A DNA stretch of 55,868 nt from CAYSLU01 sp964431965 (GCA_964431965.1 CAYSLU010000025.1:1-55868); one strand, 5' to 3'; counted from the first letter of the stretch, positions 42,500 to 51,530 are shown. Translations and numbers: made by a program. Notes: generated by a model from the sequence alone, not told the origin.

Positions 42500-43617
42500 T
42501 CACACGCGCTCGGCAACCAGATCGCCGACCTGCGTAGTCGAATACCCCATCCGGCCGGCCGCCAGGCTCTTCAGCTTGTTGGCCGTCACATCCATCACGG
42601 CCGCCTCGATGGCCTGGGCCGCCTTCGCCTCGCCGAGCGTGTCGAGCATCATGGCCCCGGCGCACACGGCCGCCAGCGGGTTGATCACGTTCTGGCCCGT
42701 GTACTTCGGCGCCGAGCCGCCGATCGGCTCGAACATGCTCACCCCTTCGGGGTTGATGTTGCCGCCGGCCGCGATGCCCATCCCGCCCTGCGTGATCGCA
42801 CCCAGGTCCGTAATGATATCGCCGAACATGTTTCCCGTCACGATCACGTCAAACCACTCCGGGTTCTTCACCATCCACATGCACGTGGCGTCAACGTGAT
42901 AGTACTCCCGCTTGATGTCGGGGTACTGCTTCTCGCCCATCTCGTGGAACGCGCGCTCCCACAGGTCGTACACGTAGGTGAGCACATTCGTCTTGCCACA
43001 CAGCGCCAGGGTCTTCTTCTTGTTGCGCTTGCGGGTCAGCTCGAAGGCATACTTCAGGCAGCGATCGACCTGAAACCGGGTGTAGACGCTCGTCTGCACC
43101 GCGACTTCCTGCGGCGTCCCCTTCATCGTGAACCCGCCGACGCCCGTGTAGAGATCGCCCGTGTTCTCGCGCNNNNNNNNNNCACCACGCCGCCCACCCC
43201 GGTATAGATGCCACCGGTATTCTCGCGCACCACGACGTAGTCGATGTCCGCCGGCCCCTTGTTCCGGAGCGGCGTCTCCACGCCCGGGTACAGCTTCACC
43301 GGCCGAAGGTTGATGTACTGGTCCAGGTCGAACCGGAGCTGGAGCAGGATGCCCTTCTCCAGGACGCCCGGCTTCACATCCGGATGGCCGATGGCGCCCA
43401 GGAAGATGGCGTCGAACTGCCGCAGCTCGGGCACCGCCGAAGCCGGCAGCACCTCGCCGGTCTTCAGGTAGCGGTCGCCGCCGAAATCGTAGTTCGTCAG
43501 TGCCAGCTTGAAGCCGAACTTCGCGGCCGCCGCGTTCAGCACCTTCACGCCTTCACGGACCACTTCCGGACCGGTTCCGTCGCCCGGCAACACCGCAATA
43601 CGATAGGTCTTCGCCAT
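42500..43617 (-). CDS. leuB: 3-isopropylmalate dehydrogenase, interrupted by assembly gap
   Basis: ATG 43617 starts an N-terminal half (RIAVLPGDGTGPEVVREGVKVL, LLQLRFDLDQYINLRPVKLYP, DYVVVRENTGGIYTGVGGVV) that runs to ten N bases at 43173-43182. The C-terminal half follows on the other side (GTPQEVAVQTSVYTRF, CGKTNVLTYVYDLWERAF, FDVIVTGNMFGDIITDLGA, FEPIGGSAPKYTGQNVINPLAA). Both halves fit one enzyme of about 360 aa in leucine synthesis. However, the segment RENTG-x-x-YTGVGG occurs on both sides of the gap in different DNA spelling, so the join is doubtful. Closely related beta-decarboxylating dehydrogenases (tartrate or homoisocitrate type) are possible. asd follows 82 bp later. Confidence 0.8.
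43173..43182. other. Assembly gap (10 N)
   Basis: A run of ten N bases interrupts leuB. The length is probably a placeholder, because reading through it breaks the frame, and the flanks carry homologous but non-identical copies of the same coding segment. Confidence 0.95.
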
Positions 43618-43655
43618 GTTCGTCTCCCTGCTCTCGTGCGTCAAAAAGGGTGCAC

Positions 43656-43684
43656 ATATTGCCAACCCCGCCCCGCCGTGTCAA
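43656..43684 (-). promoter_or_regulatory. Putative leuB promoter
   Basis: On the minus strand a perfect TTGACA (43684-43679) and CAATAT (43661-43656) are 17 bp apart, leaving a leader of about 30 nt before ATG 43617. Confidence 0.5.
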
Positions 43685-43702
43685 ACGCACCCACCTTCCG
43701 AG

Positions 43703-43731
43703 TTGAGTTTGTGCGCGCCCTGGGGTAATAC
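43703..43731 (+). promoter_or_regulatory. Putative mscS promoter
   Basis: TTGAGT (43703-43708) and TAATAC (43726-43731) are 17 bp apart, back to back with the leuB promoter. The start near 43738 gives a leader of about 44 nt before ATG 43782. Confidence 0.5.
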
Positions 43732-43781
43732 GCCGGTCCGTTGATGCGCCTCCCCGCCGGGAGGATTCGGGAGCTACGCCC

Positions 43782-44927
43782 ATGAGTAACAGTCTGGCCC
43801 AGCCGCCGCCGGCGCCGCTGCCTTTCGCCTGGCCGTCGTGGGTCGCTTCGATCGTCGGGCCGCCCGCCACCGTGTCCGCCTTCGCCGAGTCCCTGTGCTG
43901 GTTCGCGGCATGGGCCTTCGGCAGCATCCTGGCGGCCAAGGCCGCCGCCCTGGCGTGGCGCTGGGCGCTCATGCCGATGGCCCGGCGGCGCCAGCTCAAG
44001 CTGCAGGCGGCCGTGCTCGACTCGATGCGCACGCCGGTCCAGTGGGCCGTCTTCACGGCCGGGCTCAGCATGGGCGCGCACGCCAGCTTCCAGGGATTCC
44101 CCGCGATCACGGGCCACATCGCCTGGACCGCCTACATCGGAGCGATCTACGTGGCGCTCGTCGCCAGCATAACCGTGACCCTGCACGCGGCCACCCGCGC
44201 GTTCGCCGACTGGTACAGCTCGGAAATCGCCGTGAAGACGCCGAGCCGGGTGGACGACCAGTTCATCTCGCTGTTCCGGAAGGCGGCGAAGTTCCTCTTT
44301 GTGTTCATTGCCCTCACGATCGTGTTCGACCACTTCGGCATCCAGATCACCGGCCTTCTCGCCACCGCGGGCGTGGCCTCGCTCGCCGTCGCCTTCGCCG
44401 CCCAGGAGACCCTGAGCAACATGATCTCGGGCTTTGTCCTCATGGTCGACCGGCCGTTCCAGCCCGGCGACCGGATCGAGCTGGCCAACGGCAAAGGCGG
44501 CGACGTGATGGAAGTCGGCCTGCGCAGCACGCGCATCCTCTCGTACGACGATACGGTGATCACCATTCCAAACGCCGACATCGCCAAGAACCAGATCACC
44601 AACCTCAGCGCCCCCACGCCCAGCCTCAAGCTCCGCATCCGGCTGGGCATTGCCTACTCCAGCGACGTGCGAAAGGCCAAGCGCATCCTGATGGAAGTGC
44701 TCGCAGCCCACCCCGACGTGCTCCAGGCGCCGACGCCCGCGGTCTACCTGAACGAGTTCGGGGACTCGGCCCTGACGCTGCTCTACATCTGCTGGATCCG
44801 GGACGTCCGGGAGGAGCTGCGCATCCGCGACGATCTCAACATGGCCATCCACGAGCGCTTTTCCACCGAGGGCATCGAGATCCCGTTCCCGCAGCGCGAC
44901 ATCCACATCCGCACGGAAAGAGGTTGA
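43782..44927 (+). CDS. Small-conductance mechanosensitive channel (MscS family)
   Basis: The 381-aa protein has several hydrophobic helices in the first 200 residues. The MscS pore-lining signature follows, ATAGVASLAVAFAAQETLSNMISGFVLMVDRPFQPGDRI, here with Ala/Gly packing. Next are the beta domain (GDVMEVGLRSTRILSYDDTVITIPNADIAKNQITN) and the alpha/beta C-terminal domain ending in VEGIEIPFPQRDIHI-like residues (STEGIEIPFPQRDIHIRT). It opens under membrane tension to release solutes during hypo-osmotic shock. GGGAGGATTCGGGAG lies upstream. The bacterioferritin gene follows 71 bp later. Confidence 0.92.
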   Translation: MSNSLAQPPPAPLPFAWPSWVASIVGPPATVSAFAESLCWFAAWAFGSILAAKAAALAWRWALMPMARRRQLKLQAAVLDSMRTPVQWAVFTAGLSMGAHASFQGFPAITGHIAWTAYIGAIYVALVASITVTLHAATRAFADWYSSEIAVKTPSRVDDQFISLFRKAAKFLFVFIALTIVFDHFGIQITGLLATAGVASLAVAFAAQETLSNMISGFVLMVDRPFQPGDRIELANGKGGDVMEVGLRSTRILSYDDTVITIPNADIAKNQITNLSAPTPSLKLRIRLGIAYSSDVRKAKRILMEVLAAHPDVLQAPTPAVYLNEFGDSALTLLYICWIRDVREELRIRDDLNMAIHERFSTEGIEIPFPQRDIHIRTERG

Positions 44928-44998
44928 GCCATCCCGGTGGACGGAGTAGTGTTCCAGCGGTAACGCATCAAACACATACCCCTTAGAAGGAGTGGACC

Positions 44999-45469
44999 AT
45001 GAAGGGCAACGAGAAGCTGATCGACGCGCTGAACGGGTTGCTGGCCGATGAGCTGACCGCCATCAACCAGTACATGGTGCACTCGGAGATGGACGAGAAC
45101 TGGGGCTACACGCAGCTCAAGAAGATGGTGCGCGGCCGTGCGATCGTCGAGATGAAGCACGCGGAAAAGCTGATCGAGCGCATCCTCTTCCTCGAGGGGC
45201 GCCCGATGGTCGGCAGCCTGAACAAGATCAACATCGGCCAGGATGTCGCCAAGCAGCTCGCCAACGACCTGAACTCCGAGCTGACGGCGGTCAAGAGCTA
45301 CAACAAGGCCATCAAGCTCGCTCAGGATGCCGCCGACAACGCCACCCGCGAGATCCTCGAAGGCATCCTGAAGGACGAGGACGGGCACGTTAACGAGCTC
45401 GAAGAGAAGCGCGACCAGATCAGCCAGATGGGCATCCAGAACTTCCTCGCCACTCAGACCGAGGACTGA
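44999..45469 (+). CDS. bfr: Bacterioferritin
   Basis: Bacterioferritin stores iron in a 24-mer shell with haem at subunit interfaces. The 156-aa protein is standard length. All key residues are present: ferroxidase ligands E18, E51, H54, E94, E127 and H130, and the haem ligand M52. AGAAGGAGTGGACC precedes the ATG. A sulfatase gene starts 14 bp after the stop on the same strand, which may be read-through rather than functional linkage. Confidence 0.95.
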   Translation: MKGNEKLIDALNGLLADELTAINQYMVHSEMDENWGYTQLKKMVRGRAIVEMKHAEKLIERILFLEGRPMVGSLNKINIGQDVAKQLANDLNSELTAVKSYNKAIKLAQDAADNATREILEGILKDEDGHVNELEEKRDQISQMGIQNFLATQTED

Positions 45470-45483
45470 GGAAGCCGCCCGGC

Positions 45484-46926
45484 GTGGCCACGCAGCCCAA
45501 CATCCTTGTCATCCTGACGGACCAGCTCCGTCGGGATGCGTTGTCCTGCTACGGCGATCCGAACATCGCCACGCCCCACATCGACGCCATGGGAGCAGGC
45601 GGCGTCCGCTTCGACGCCGCCTGCTCGACCTACCCCGTCTGCGTGCCCTTCCGGTTTACGCTGATGACGGGCCAGTATGCCCACTCCCGGCTCATCCCGG
45701 CCATCCTCTGGCGCATGTCCCCCGCCGAGCGAACGCTGGCCGACGAGTTCAACGCGGCGGGCTACGAGACCATCTACGTCGGCAAGTGGCACCTCTATGG
45801 CGGGCTCGGCCCGAGCGCGCTCAAGAGGCCCGTGCCCCGCGAGCACCAGGGCCGCTGGTCGCGCTGGTTCGGGTTCGAGCTGCGGAACGCGTTCTTCGAC
45901 ACCTGCTGGTTCAAGGACGACGATCCGACGCCCCGCCCCATCACGGGCTACCAGACCGACGGGCTCTTTGACCTGGCCATGGAGGCGCTGCGCACGCGGC
46001 GCGATCCCGCCCGCCCGTTCGCGCTCATTCTGTCTGTCGAAGCCCCGCACCCGCCCTTCGAGGCGCCGCCCGAGTTCGCCGGACGCTGGCTGGAGCGCGA
46101 CATCGAGCTGCCGCCCAACTTCTTCGTGCTCACGGAGCAGGACGAGGACGCGACGGGGTGGAGCGCGGCCCTCACGGACGACGTGCGCGACGATCAGATC
46201 CGCCGGCGCAAGCTCTACTACGCGATGATCGACAACCTCGACTGGAACGTCGGCCGGCTCTCTCGGTTTCTCGAGGAGAACGGACTCACGGACCGCACCG
46301 TGACCGTCTTCACGTCCGACCACGGCGAACTCGGGGGCAGCCACCAGCTTCAGGAGAAGCAGTACCCGTTCGCGGAATCGACCGGCATCCCGCTCCTGGT
46401 GCGCGGGCCGGGCATCCCGGCGGGCGGGACGGTCGCCGATCCCGTCTGCTCGGAGGACCTGTTCCCGACGATCCTCGGCCTGGCCGGACTGACACCGCGG
46501 GACCCGATGCCGGGGCTGAACCTCACGCCGCAGATCGCAGGCGATCGGACGCCCCTGCCGCGGCCCGGGGTCATGCTCGAGTTCGTATCCGAGATCCGGC
46601 CCGGCATCGTCTTCAGCCAGCGCGTGTACCGCGGCTTCCGGTCCCGCCGCTACACGTACACTGTTTTCGGCGGCGATGGCGGCATGACGCCGTGGCAGTT
46701 CTTCGACCTCGAACGCGATCCCTGCGAGCTGAACAACCTCGTAGCCGACGCGGCTCACGAAGGGCTGGCGCGACAGCATCACGGCTGGCTGCGCGATCGG
46801 ATGGTCGAGACGGGCGACCACGCCTGGCTGGCCCCGGCGTTCGGATTCGCAGGGCTGAACGCGTGGGCAACCTGCGAGCTGAAGGCACACCGCGGGGAGT
46901 TCGAACGGAAGAAACCGAAAGCGTAG
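45484..46926 (+). CDS. Sulfatase (alkaline-phosphatase-like, S1 type)
   Basis: GTG 45484 (AGGAAG upstream) gives 480 aa. Metal-binding D13 lies in VILTDQLRRDAL, and the formylglycine motif is C53-VPFR-FTLMTGQ, so Cys, Pro and Arg are kept but the usual Ser is Phe. Later come GKWHLYG and TSDHGELGGSH. Sulfatases of this class hydrolyse sulfate esters from glycans after an anaerobic or FGE-type maturase converts the Cys; no maturase gene is in the window. No signal peptide is seen, unlike many PVC sulfatases. The substrate is unknown. Confidence 0.9.
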   Translation: MATQPNILVILTDQLRRDALSCYGDPNIATPHIDAMGAGGVRFDAACSTYPVCVPFRFTLMTGQYAHSRLIPAILWRMSPAERTLADEFNAAGYETIYVGKWHLYGGLGPSALKRPVPREHQGRWSRWFGFELRNAFFDTCWFKDDDPTPRPITGYQTDGLFDLAMEALRTRRDPARPFALILSVEAPHPPFEAPPEFAGRWLERDIELPPNFFVLTEQDEDATGWSAALTDDVRDDQIRRRKLYYAMIDNLDWNVGRLSRFLEENGLTDRTVTVFTSDHGELGGSHQLQEKQYPFAESTGIPLLVRGPGIPAGGTVADPVCSEDLFPTILGLAGLTPRDPMPGLNLTPQIAGDRTPLPRPGVMLEFVSEIRPGIVFSQRVYRGFRSRRYTYTVFGGDGGMTPWQFFDLERDPCELNNLVADAAHEGLARQHHGWLRDRMVETGDHAWLAPAFGFAGLNAWATCELKAHRGEFERKKPKA

Positions 46927-46935
46927 CACCCCGCC

Positions 46936-48129
46936 TCAGCGCAAGCCATGCGCCGCCGCCGCGGCCGCTTCGTATACCGCACGCAACGGCACGCCCTGCT
47001 GATCGGCGAGCGCGCGGCAGTCCTCGTACTCCGGCGAGCGCGTCACGTCGCGGCCGCCGCGGGAGCCGATCTTCACGCGCACGGATCCATATGGCGTGGC
47101 CACCGCCACGTGGCGGCGATCCAGCTCCGTACGCCGCACGTCGTACTCGCGAACGCCGAAGGTGGTGCTTTCCGCGAAGAGTACGTCCAGCACGAGCGCA
47201 CGGCTGCCCGGCCGACAGAGAACCGTAAGCAGCACGCCGGGCCGCTGCTTCTTCATCTGCACCGGCGTGACGAACGCATCGAGCGCACCGGCGTCGAGCA
47301 GGCGCGGAACGAGCGCCCCGACGAGCTCGGGCGCCATGTCGTCGATGTTGCACTCCATCACGAGGCAGCCGGCCCCCTCCGCGGCCGCCTCCGGCGCGTC
47401 GAGCAGGCACGCGCGCAGCAGGTTCGGCCGGCTGTTCAGCTTCCGCCGCCCGAACCCGTAACCCACCGCGAGCATGCGTGATCCGGGCGGCGGAGCATCC
47501 AGTGTCTTCCAGGTGCTCAGCAGGGCGGCGCCGGTGGGCGTCACCAGCTCGAAGGGCTCGTCCGTCTGCACCACCGGCATGCCCTTCAGCAGTTCGACCG
47601 TCGCCGGCGCGGGGATGGGCAGCACGCCGTGCGCCGAATGCGCCGTCCCGTAGCCGGCCGGGAGCGGGCCGACCGCCACGCCCGCCACGCCGAGGCTCTC
47701 GAGCGCGACGCAGGCACCCACGATATCGACGATCGAGTCCACCGCCCCGACCTCGTGAAAGCGCACCTCGTCGACCGCCGTCCGGTGAACCAGCGCCTCG
47801 GCCTCGGCCAGCCGCTGGAAGACAGACAGGGCGCGCCCCTTCGCGCCACCGGCCAGGCCGCTGGACTCGATCATCCGCCGGATATCGGAGAAGGCCCGGT
47901 GCGCATGGTGCCCGTGGTGATCGTGGTCGTGCTCCTCCGTATGTACGTCCACGCGGGTGCCGTGCATGCCGTTCTGGTCGGCCGGCTGCACCTCGATCCG
48001 GTACTCGCCGACATCGAGCTTCGCGAGCTCGGCGCGCACGAGATCGGGGCTCACGCCGAGGTCGAACAGCGCGGCGAGCGTCATGTCGCCGCTGGCTCCG
48101 CCGGTGCTGTCGAACTGGAGGATCCTCAT
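46936..48129 (-). CDS. larC: Nickel-pincer cofactor biosynthesis protein LarC
   Basis: LarC inserts nickel into the pincer cofactor of lactate racemase and relatives, using CTP. ATG 48129 gives 397 aa. Features: ILQFDSTGGASGDMTLAALFDLG at the start, a His-rich metal loop at about 63-77 (HTEEHDHDHHGHHAH), FHEVGAVDSIVDIVGAC, TPTGAALL, and the C-terminal part ECNIDDMAPELVGALVPRLLDAGALDAF. In Lactobacillus plantarum the gene is split and needs a frameshift; here it is one continuous frame. Its ATG overlaps the larB stop (ATGA). larE and larA are not in the window. Confidence 0.92.
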   Translation of the reverse strand: MRILQFDSTGGASGDMTLAALFDLGVSPDLVRAELAKLDVGEYRIEVQPADQNGMHGTRVDVHTEEHDHDHHGHHAHRAFSDIRRMIESSGLAGGAKGRALSVFQRLAEAEALVHRTAVDEVRFHEVGAVDSIVDIVGACVALESLGVAGVAVGPLPAGYGTAHSAHGVLPIPAPATVELLKGMPVVQTDEPFELVTPTGAALLSTWKTLDAPPPGSRMLAVGYGFGRRKLNSRPNLLRACLLDAPEAAAEGAGCLVMECNIDDMAPELVGALVPRLLDAGALDAFVTPVQMKKQRPGVLLTVLCRPGSRALVLDVLFAESTTFGVREYDVRRTELDRRHVAVATPYGSVRVKIGSRGGRDVTRSPEYEDCRALADQQGVPLRAVYEAAAAAAHGLR

Positions 48130-48878
48130 CGCGGCTTCCCGGTTCGGTTGATCATCGCCGCGGCGACGCCGGCCCCGAAGCCGTTGTCGATGTTCACGAC
48201 GGTGATCCCGGCCACGCAGGTGTTCAGCATGGCCAGCAGGGCCGCGATGCCCTTCAGGCTGGTCCCGTAGCCGATGCTCGTAGGCACGGCGATGATCGGC
48301 CGGTCCACGAGGCCGCCGACGACCGACGGGAGCGCGCCTTCCATGCCGGCCACCACGACCAGCGAGCGGCACGCGCGCAGCCGCTCGACGTGCCGGAACA
48401 GCCGGTGCAGGCCGGCGACGCCGACATCGAAAATACGCTCCGTGCGGGCGCCCATCCACTCCGCCGTCAGCGCCGCCTCCTCGGCGACCGGGATGTCCGA
48501 CGTCCCGGCGCAGAGCACGCCCACCCGCCCGGTCGGTCGGGGGCGGCTGGCGACGACCAGCGTGATGGCCCGGGCGGCCTCGTGGTACTGCGCGGCGGGG
48601 TGGGTCTGCCGCACCACCGCGAACTGCTCGGGGCTGGCGCGGGTGGCCAGAACGTTCTGCCCGGCTTCCGCCATCGCCGTCATGATCCGGGCGATCTGGT
48701 CCGCCGTCTTGCCCGGAGAGAAGATCACCTCGGCGCAGCCGCGGCGGCGGAGGCGGTCGAAATCGACGCGCGCGAACCCCAGGTTCCCCTCGGCGCTGCG
48801 CTGCAGCTCGCGCTCCGCCTGCTTCACGGTGAGGCGGCCGCGCCGAAGCTGCTCGAGAATATGAGTCACGTCCGCCAT
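48126..48878 (-). CDS. larB: Pyridinium-3,5-biscarboxylic acid mononucleotide synthase LarB
   Basis: LarB carboxylates and hydrolyses nicotinic acid adenine dinucleotide to start the nickel-pincer cofactor. ATG 48878 gives 250 aa. The family pattern is visible: LEQLRRGRLTVKQAERELQR, then the PurE-like domain VGVLCAGTSDIPVAEEAALTAEWMG, VVVAGMEGALPSVVGGLV and PTSIGYGTSLKGIAALLAMLNTCVAGITVVNIDNGFGAG. It is directly coupled to larC by ATGA. The upstream Gfo/Idh gene ends 16 bp before it. Confidence 0.93.
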   Translation of the reverse strand: MADVTHILEQLRRGRLTVKQAERELQRSAEGNLGFARVDFDRLRRRGCAEVIFSPGKTADQIARIMTAMAEAGQNVLATRASPEQFAVVRQTHPAAQYHEAARAITLVVASRPRPTGRVGVLCAGTSDIPVAEEAALTAEWMGARTERIFDVGVAGLHRLFRHVERLRACRSLVVVAGMEGALPSVVGGLVDRPIIAVPTSIGYGTSLKGIAALLAMLNTCVAGITVVNIDNGFGAGVAAAMINRTGKPR

Positions 48879-48894
48879 GGTGCGTCCCGCGGGC

Positions 48895-49794
48895 CTATAG
48901 AGCGGGCACATCCACCGAACGCCCGGTCTCGATCGACTGCCGGGCGGCGGTCATGATCGCCAGCCCCTCGAACGTCTTCGCCATCTCGATGGGCGCGGGT
49001 CCCCCGAGGAAGAACTGCTTCACTTCGACCAGCAGGTCGCGGTAGAGATTGCGGGAGTCGCAGACGAACGGCGTGACCCGGGCCTGGTCGCCCACGGCCC
49101 CTTGAACGCGTCCGCCGTACACCCAGGATCCGCGGATCGCTTCCACCAATCCGTGCCGGCCCTCTCCATAGTCCACGGATATCAGGATCGCCGGGCTGGA
49201 GTCGATGGCCCGCACCGACTTCGCGCCCGCTCCCATGATCCGCTGCAGCATCTCGACGGCGTGCACGCCGTACCAGATCAGCGAATCGCCCGCCGGGGCG
49301 GTGCCGAGCGCGCCGAACGAGTGCCCGAACTGGACCTTCGTGAACGGCTTCACCGCCTCCAGAACCGCCGGCGCGAACGGAAGCGACGACGCCGACCACA
49401 CGCGCGTGCCGTGCTGACGGGCCAGGCGCATGATCTCCCGGCCGTCCTCCAGAGACCCGGCCAGGGGCTTGTCCAGGAACACCGGCTTGCCCAGCGCCGC
49501 CACCTTCCGGAAATACTCCAGATGATAGCTCCCGTCGTTGATCTCCAGCATGATCGCGTCGCAGTCGGCGATCGCCTCGTCGAAGGACTCGGTCACCTTC
49601 ACGCCCCAGCCCTCGAGCTGCTTCTGCCTCTTGTCGAGGCCGTCCTTCTTCTGGAACGGGGTCTCGAAGCGCATGCACGTCACGGCCCGCATGCCCGGCA
49701 CGCCGCTCTCCGGCAGCACGTCCGGCGCCTGCATCAGGCGCGGCAGCTCCACGCTGTGGCTCGTGTCCAGTCCAATCACGGCAACCTTGATCAT
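48895..49794 (-). CDS. Gfo/Idh/MocA family oxidoreductase (short form)
   Basis: ATG 49794 gives 299 aa. The N-terminal Rossmann domain starts KVAVIGLDTSHSVELPRLM, and the family's EKP motif is present as KPVFLDKPLAG. The usual second-domain strands follow, with an overall length near the lower limit. No signal peptide. The start overlaps the glyS stop (ATGA), and larB follows after 16 bp. Family members oxidise or reduce sugars or inositols with NAD(P); the LDTSHS start resembles a PVC-abundant subgroup. The substrate is unknown. Confidence 0.85.
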   Translation of the reverse strand: MIKVAVIGLDTSHSVELPRLMQAPDVLPESGVPGMRAVTCMRFETPFQKKDGLDKRQKQLEGWGVKVTESFDEAIADCDAIMLEINDGSYHLEYFRKVAALGKPVFLDKPLAGSLEDGREIMRLARQHGTRVWSASSLPFAPAVLEAVKPFTKVQFGHSFGALGTAPAGDSLIWYGVHAVEMLQRIMGAGAKSVRAIDSSPAILISVDYGEGRHGLVEAIRGSWVYGGRVQGAVGDQARVTPFVCDSRNLYRDLLVEVKQFFLGGPAPIEMAKTFEGLAIMTAARQSIETGRSVDVPAL

Positions 49795-51242
49795 GACAGC
49801 TTCTCCCTCAGCCACGGCGTCAGCTCGCGGATGGGCATGCGCACCTGCTGCATCGTATCGCGATCGCGGACGGTCACGGTGTCGTCGGTCAGCGTATCGA
49901 AGTCCACGGTCAGCCCGTACGGCGTGCCGATCTCGTCCTGGCGGCGGTACCGCCGGCCGATCGCGCCGGTCTGGTCCCAGAAGCACGGCCACGACTCGCG
50001 CAGCTCCTCGAACACGCCGCGCGCCTTGGCCACCAGCTCCGGCTTGTTCTTCAGCAGCGGGAAGACCGCCACCTTGACCGGCGCCATGCACGGGGCGAAG
50101 CGCATGACGACGCGGGTCTCGTAGCCGTCCGGGGCCTTCGCGCCCGGCTCCGCCGCGATGACTTCCTTCACCTCGTCGCTCTTGGCGGGGACCCACTCCT
50201 CCCGATAGGCGTTGCAGAGCACGGCCAGCGCGATGCGATCCACGCCGGCGGAGGGCTCCACGACGTGCGGAACGAAATGCTCCTGCGTGTCCGCGTCGAA
50301 GTACTCCATGGACTTGCCGCTGAACTCCTGGTGCCGCGTCAGGTCGAAGCTCCCGCGCGCCGCGATGCCCTCGAGCTCCTGCCGGCCGAACGGGAAGTCG
50401 TACATCACGTCGACGCACGCGCTCGCGTAGTGCGCCAGCTCGCCCTTGCCGTACACGTACTGGCCCAGGCTCTCCGACGGCAGCCCGATGGACTGGTACC
50501 ACTTCATCCGCTCCTCGACCCAGTACGCGTGCCACTGCGCGTCCGTGCCGGGCTTGATGAAGAACTCGAGCTCCATCTGCTCGAACTCGCGCGACCGGAA
50601 CGTGTAGTTCCGCGGATTGATCTCGTTCCGGAACGCCTTGCCGATCTGGGCGATGCCGAACGGCACCTTCTGGCGCGAGACGCTCAGCACGTTGTTGAAC
50701 TGAGCGAAGATCCCCTGCGCGGTCTCAGGGCGAAGATAGGCAACGGACGAGTCCTCTTCGACCGGGCCCACGTGCGTCTTGAACATGAGGTTGAACGCGC
50801 GGGGCGGCGTCAGATCCTTCGACCCGCACGCCGGACACTTGGCCCCCTCCGGGAGCTTCAGGTCCTTCTCCCCCGCGCCGCCGGTCTCCAGCTTGAGCCC
50901 CAGTTCCTCGCACAGCTGATCGGCGCGGTAGCGCTTCCGGCAGGCCCGGCAGTCCACCATCGGATCGGTGAACCCCTGCACGTGGCCGGACGCCTCCCAC
51001 ACGCGCGGGTGCATGATGATGGACGAGTCGAGCCCCACCACGTCGTCGCGGCGCTGAACGATGCTCCGCCACCAGGCGTTCTTGATGTTCCGCTTCAGTT
51101 CGCAGCCGAGCGGCCCGTAGTCCCAGAAGCCGTTGAGGCCGCCGTAGATCTCCGAGCTCTGAAAGATGAACCCCCGCCGCTTGCACAGCGACGAGAGGAT
51201 GTCCAGCGATACCGTTTTCTTCGGCTGAGGTGTGTCGTTCAT
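49791..51242 (-). CDS. glyQS: Glycine--tRNA ligase (dimeric, alpha2 type)
   Basis: The enzyme charges tRNA-Gly. ATG 51242 gives 483 aa; an ATG 24 bases earlier is also possible. Motifs: LCKRRGFIFQSSEIYGGLNGFWDYGPLG, WEASGHVQGFTDPMVDC, a CRAC...C and CPAC zinc-like set, YLRPETAQGIF, FGIAQIGKAFRNEINPRNYTFRSREFEQMELEFF, HFVPHVVEPSAGVDRIALAVL and the C-terminal anticodon domain with CMAPVKVAVFPLLKN and IGRRYRRQDEIGTPYGLTVD. Its stop overlaps the downstream Gfo/Idh start. Confidence 0.96.
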   Translation of the reverse strand: MNDTPQPKKTVSLDILSSLCKRRGFIFQSSEIYGGLNGFWDYGPLGCELKRNIKNAWWRSIVQRRDDVVGLDSSIIMHPRVWEASGHVQGFTDPMVDCRACRKRYRADQLCEELGLKLETGGAGEKDLKLPEGAKCPACGSKDLTPPRAFNLMFKTHVGPVEEDSSVAYLRPETAQGIFAQFNNVLSVSRQKVPFGIAQIGKAFRNEINPRNYTFRSREFEQMELEFFIKPGTDAQWHAYWVEERMKWYQSIGLPSESLGQYVYGKGELAHYASACVDVMYDFPFGRQELEGIAARGSFDLTRHQEFSGKSMEYFDADTQEHFVPHVVEPSAGVDRIALAVLCNAYREEWVPAKSDEVKEVIAAEPGAKAPDGYETRVVMRFAPCMAPVKVAVFPLLKNKPELVAKARGVFEELRESWPCFWDQTGAIGRRYRRQDEIGTPYGLTVDFDTLTDDTVTVRDRDTMQQVRMPIRELTPWLREKLS

Positions 51243-51338
51243 GGCGGCCGCAATAGTCACCGACACCCCCCGTGAGGGTCAAGGCGATTAGTCGGCGCCG
51301 GGCGATGGGCCAGTGACGTGAGGGGGACGGAGCCCGAA

Positions 51339-51410
51339 CCGGCCGGGGACGGCCGGCTCCAAGGAACCCGCTTCGCCTCATCCCGTGGAGACGGCTGTCT
51401 CCGCCGTTCC
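51339..51410. repeat. Cluster of nested palindromes upstream of glyQS
   Basis: CCGGCC/GGCCGG (51339-51344, 51351-51356) is followed by GGAGAC/GTCTCC (51387-51392, 51397-51402) nested inside GGAAC/GTTCC (51363-51367, 51406-51410). It lies in the 288-bp gap between glyQS and the sulfatase gene, where I see no gene. Likely a palindromic repeat element rather than a regulator. Confidence 0.4.
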
Positions 51411-51530
51411 GACCCTCCCGTCACGGCCGCCTTACGGCGCCGGACGAAGCCGATGCCGCCGGAGCCGGCGCGGGAGGCGCCGGATCGGCGAGCCGGCCGA
51501 TCCGCGGCAGCGCCTGGAGCTCCACCGCGG

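Noticed and set aside
47478..48956. Long plus-strand frames opposite larB and larC
   Set aside because: Shadow of the well-supported lar genes; composition is Arg/Pro/Ala-rich only.
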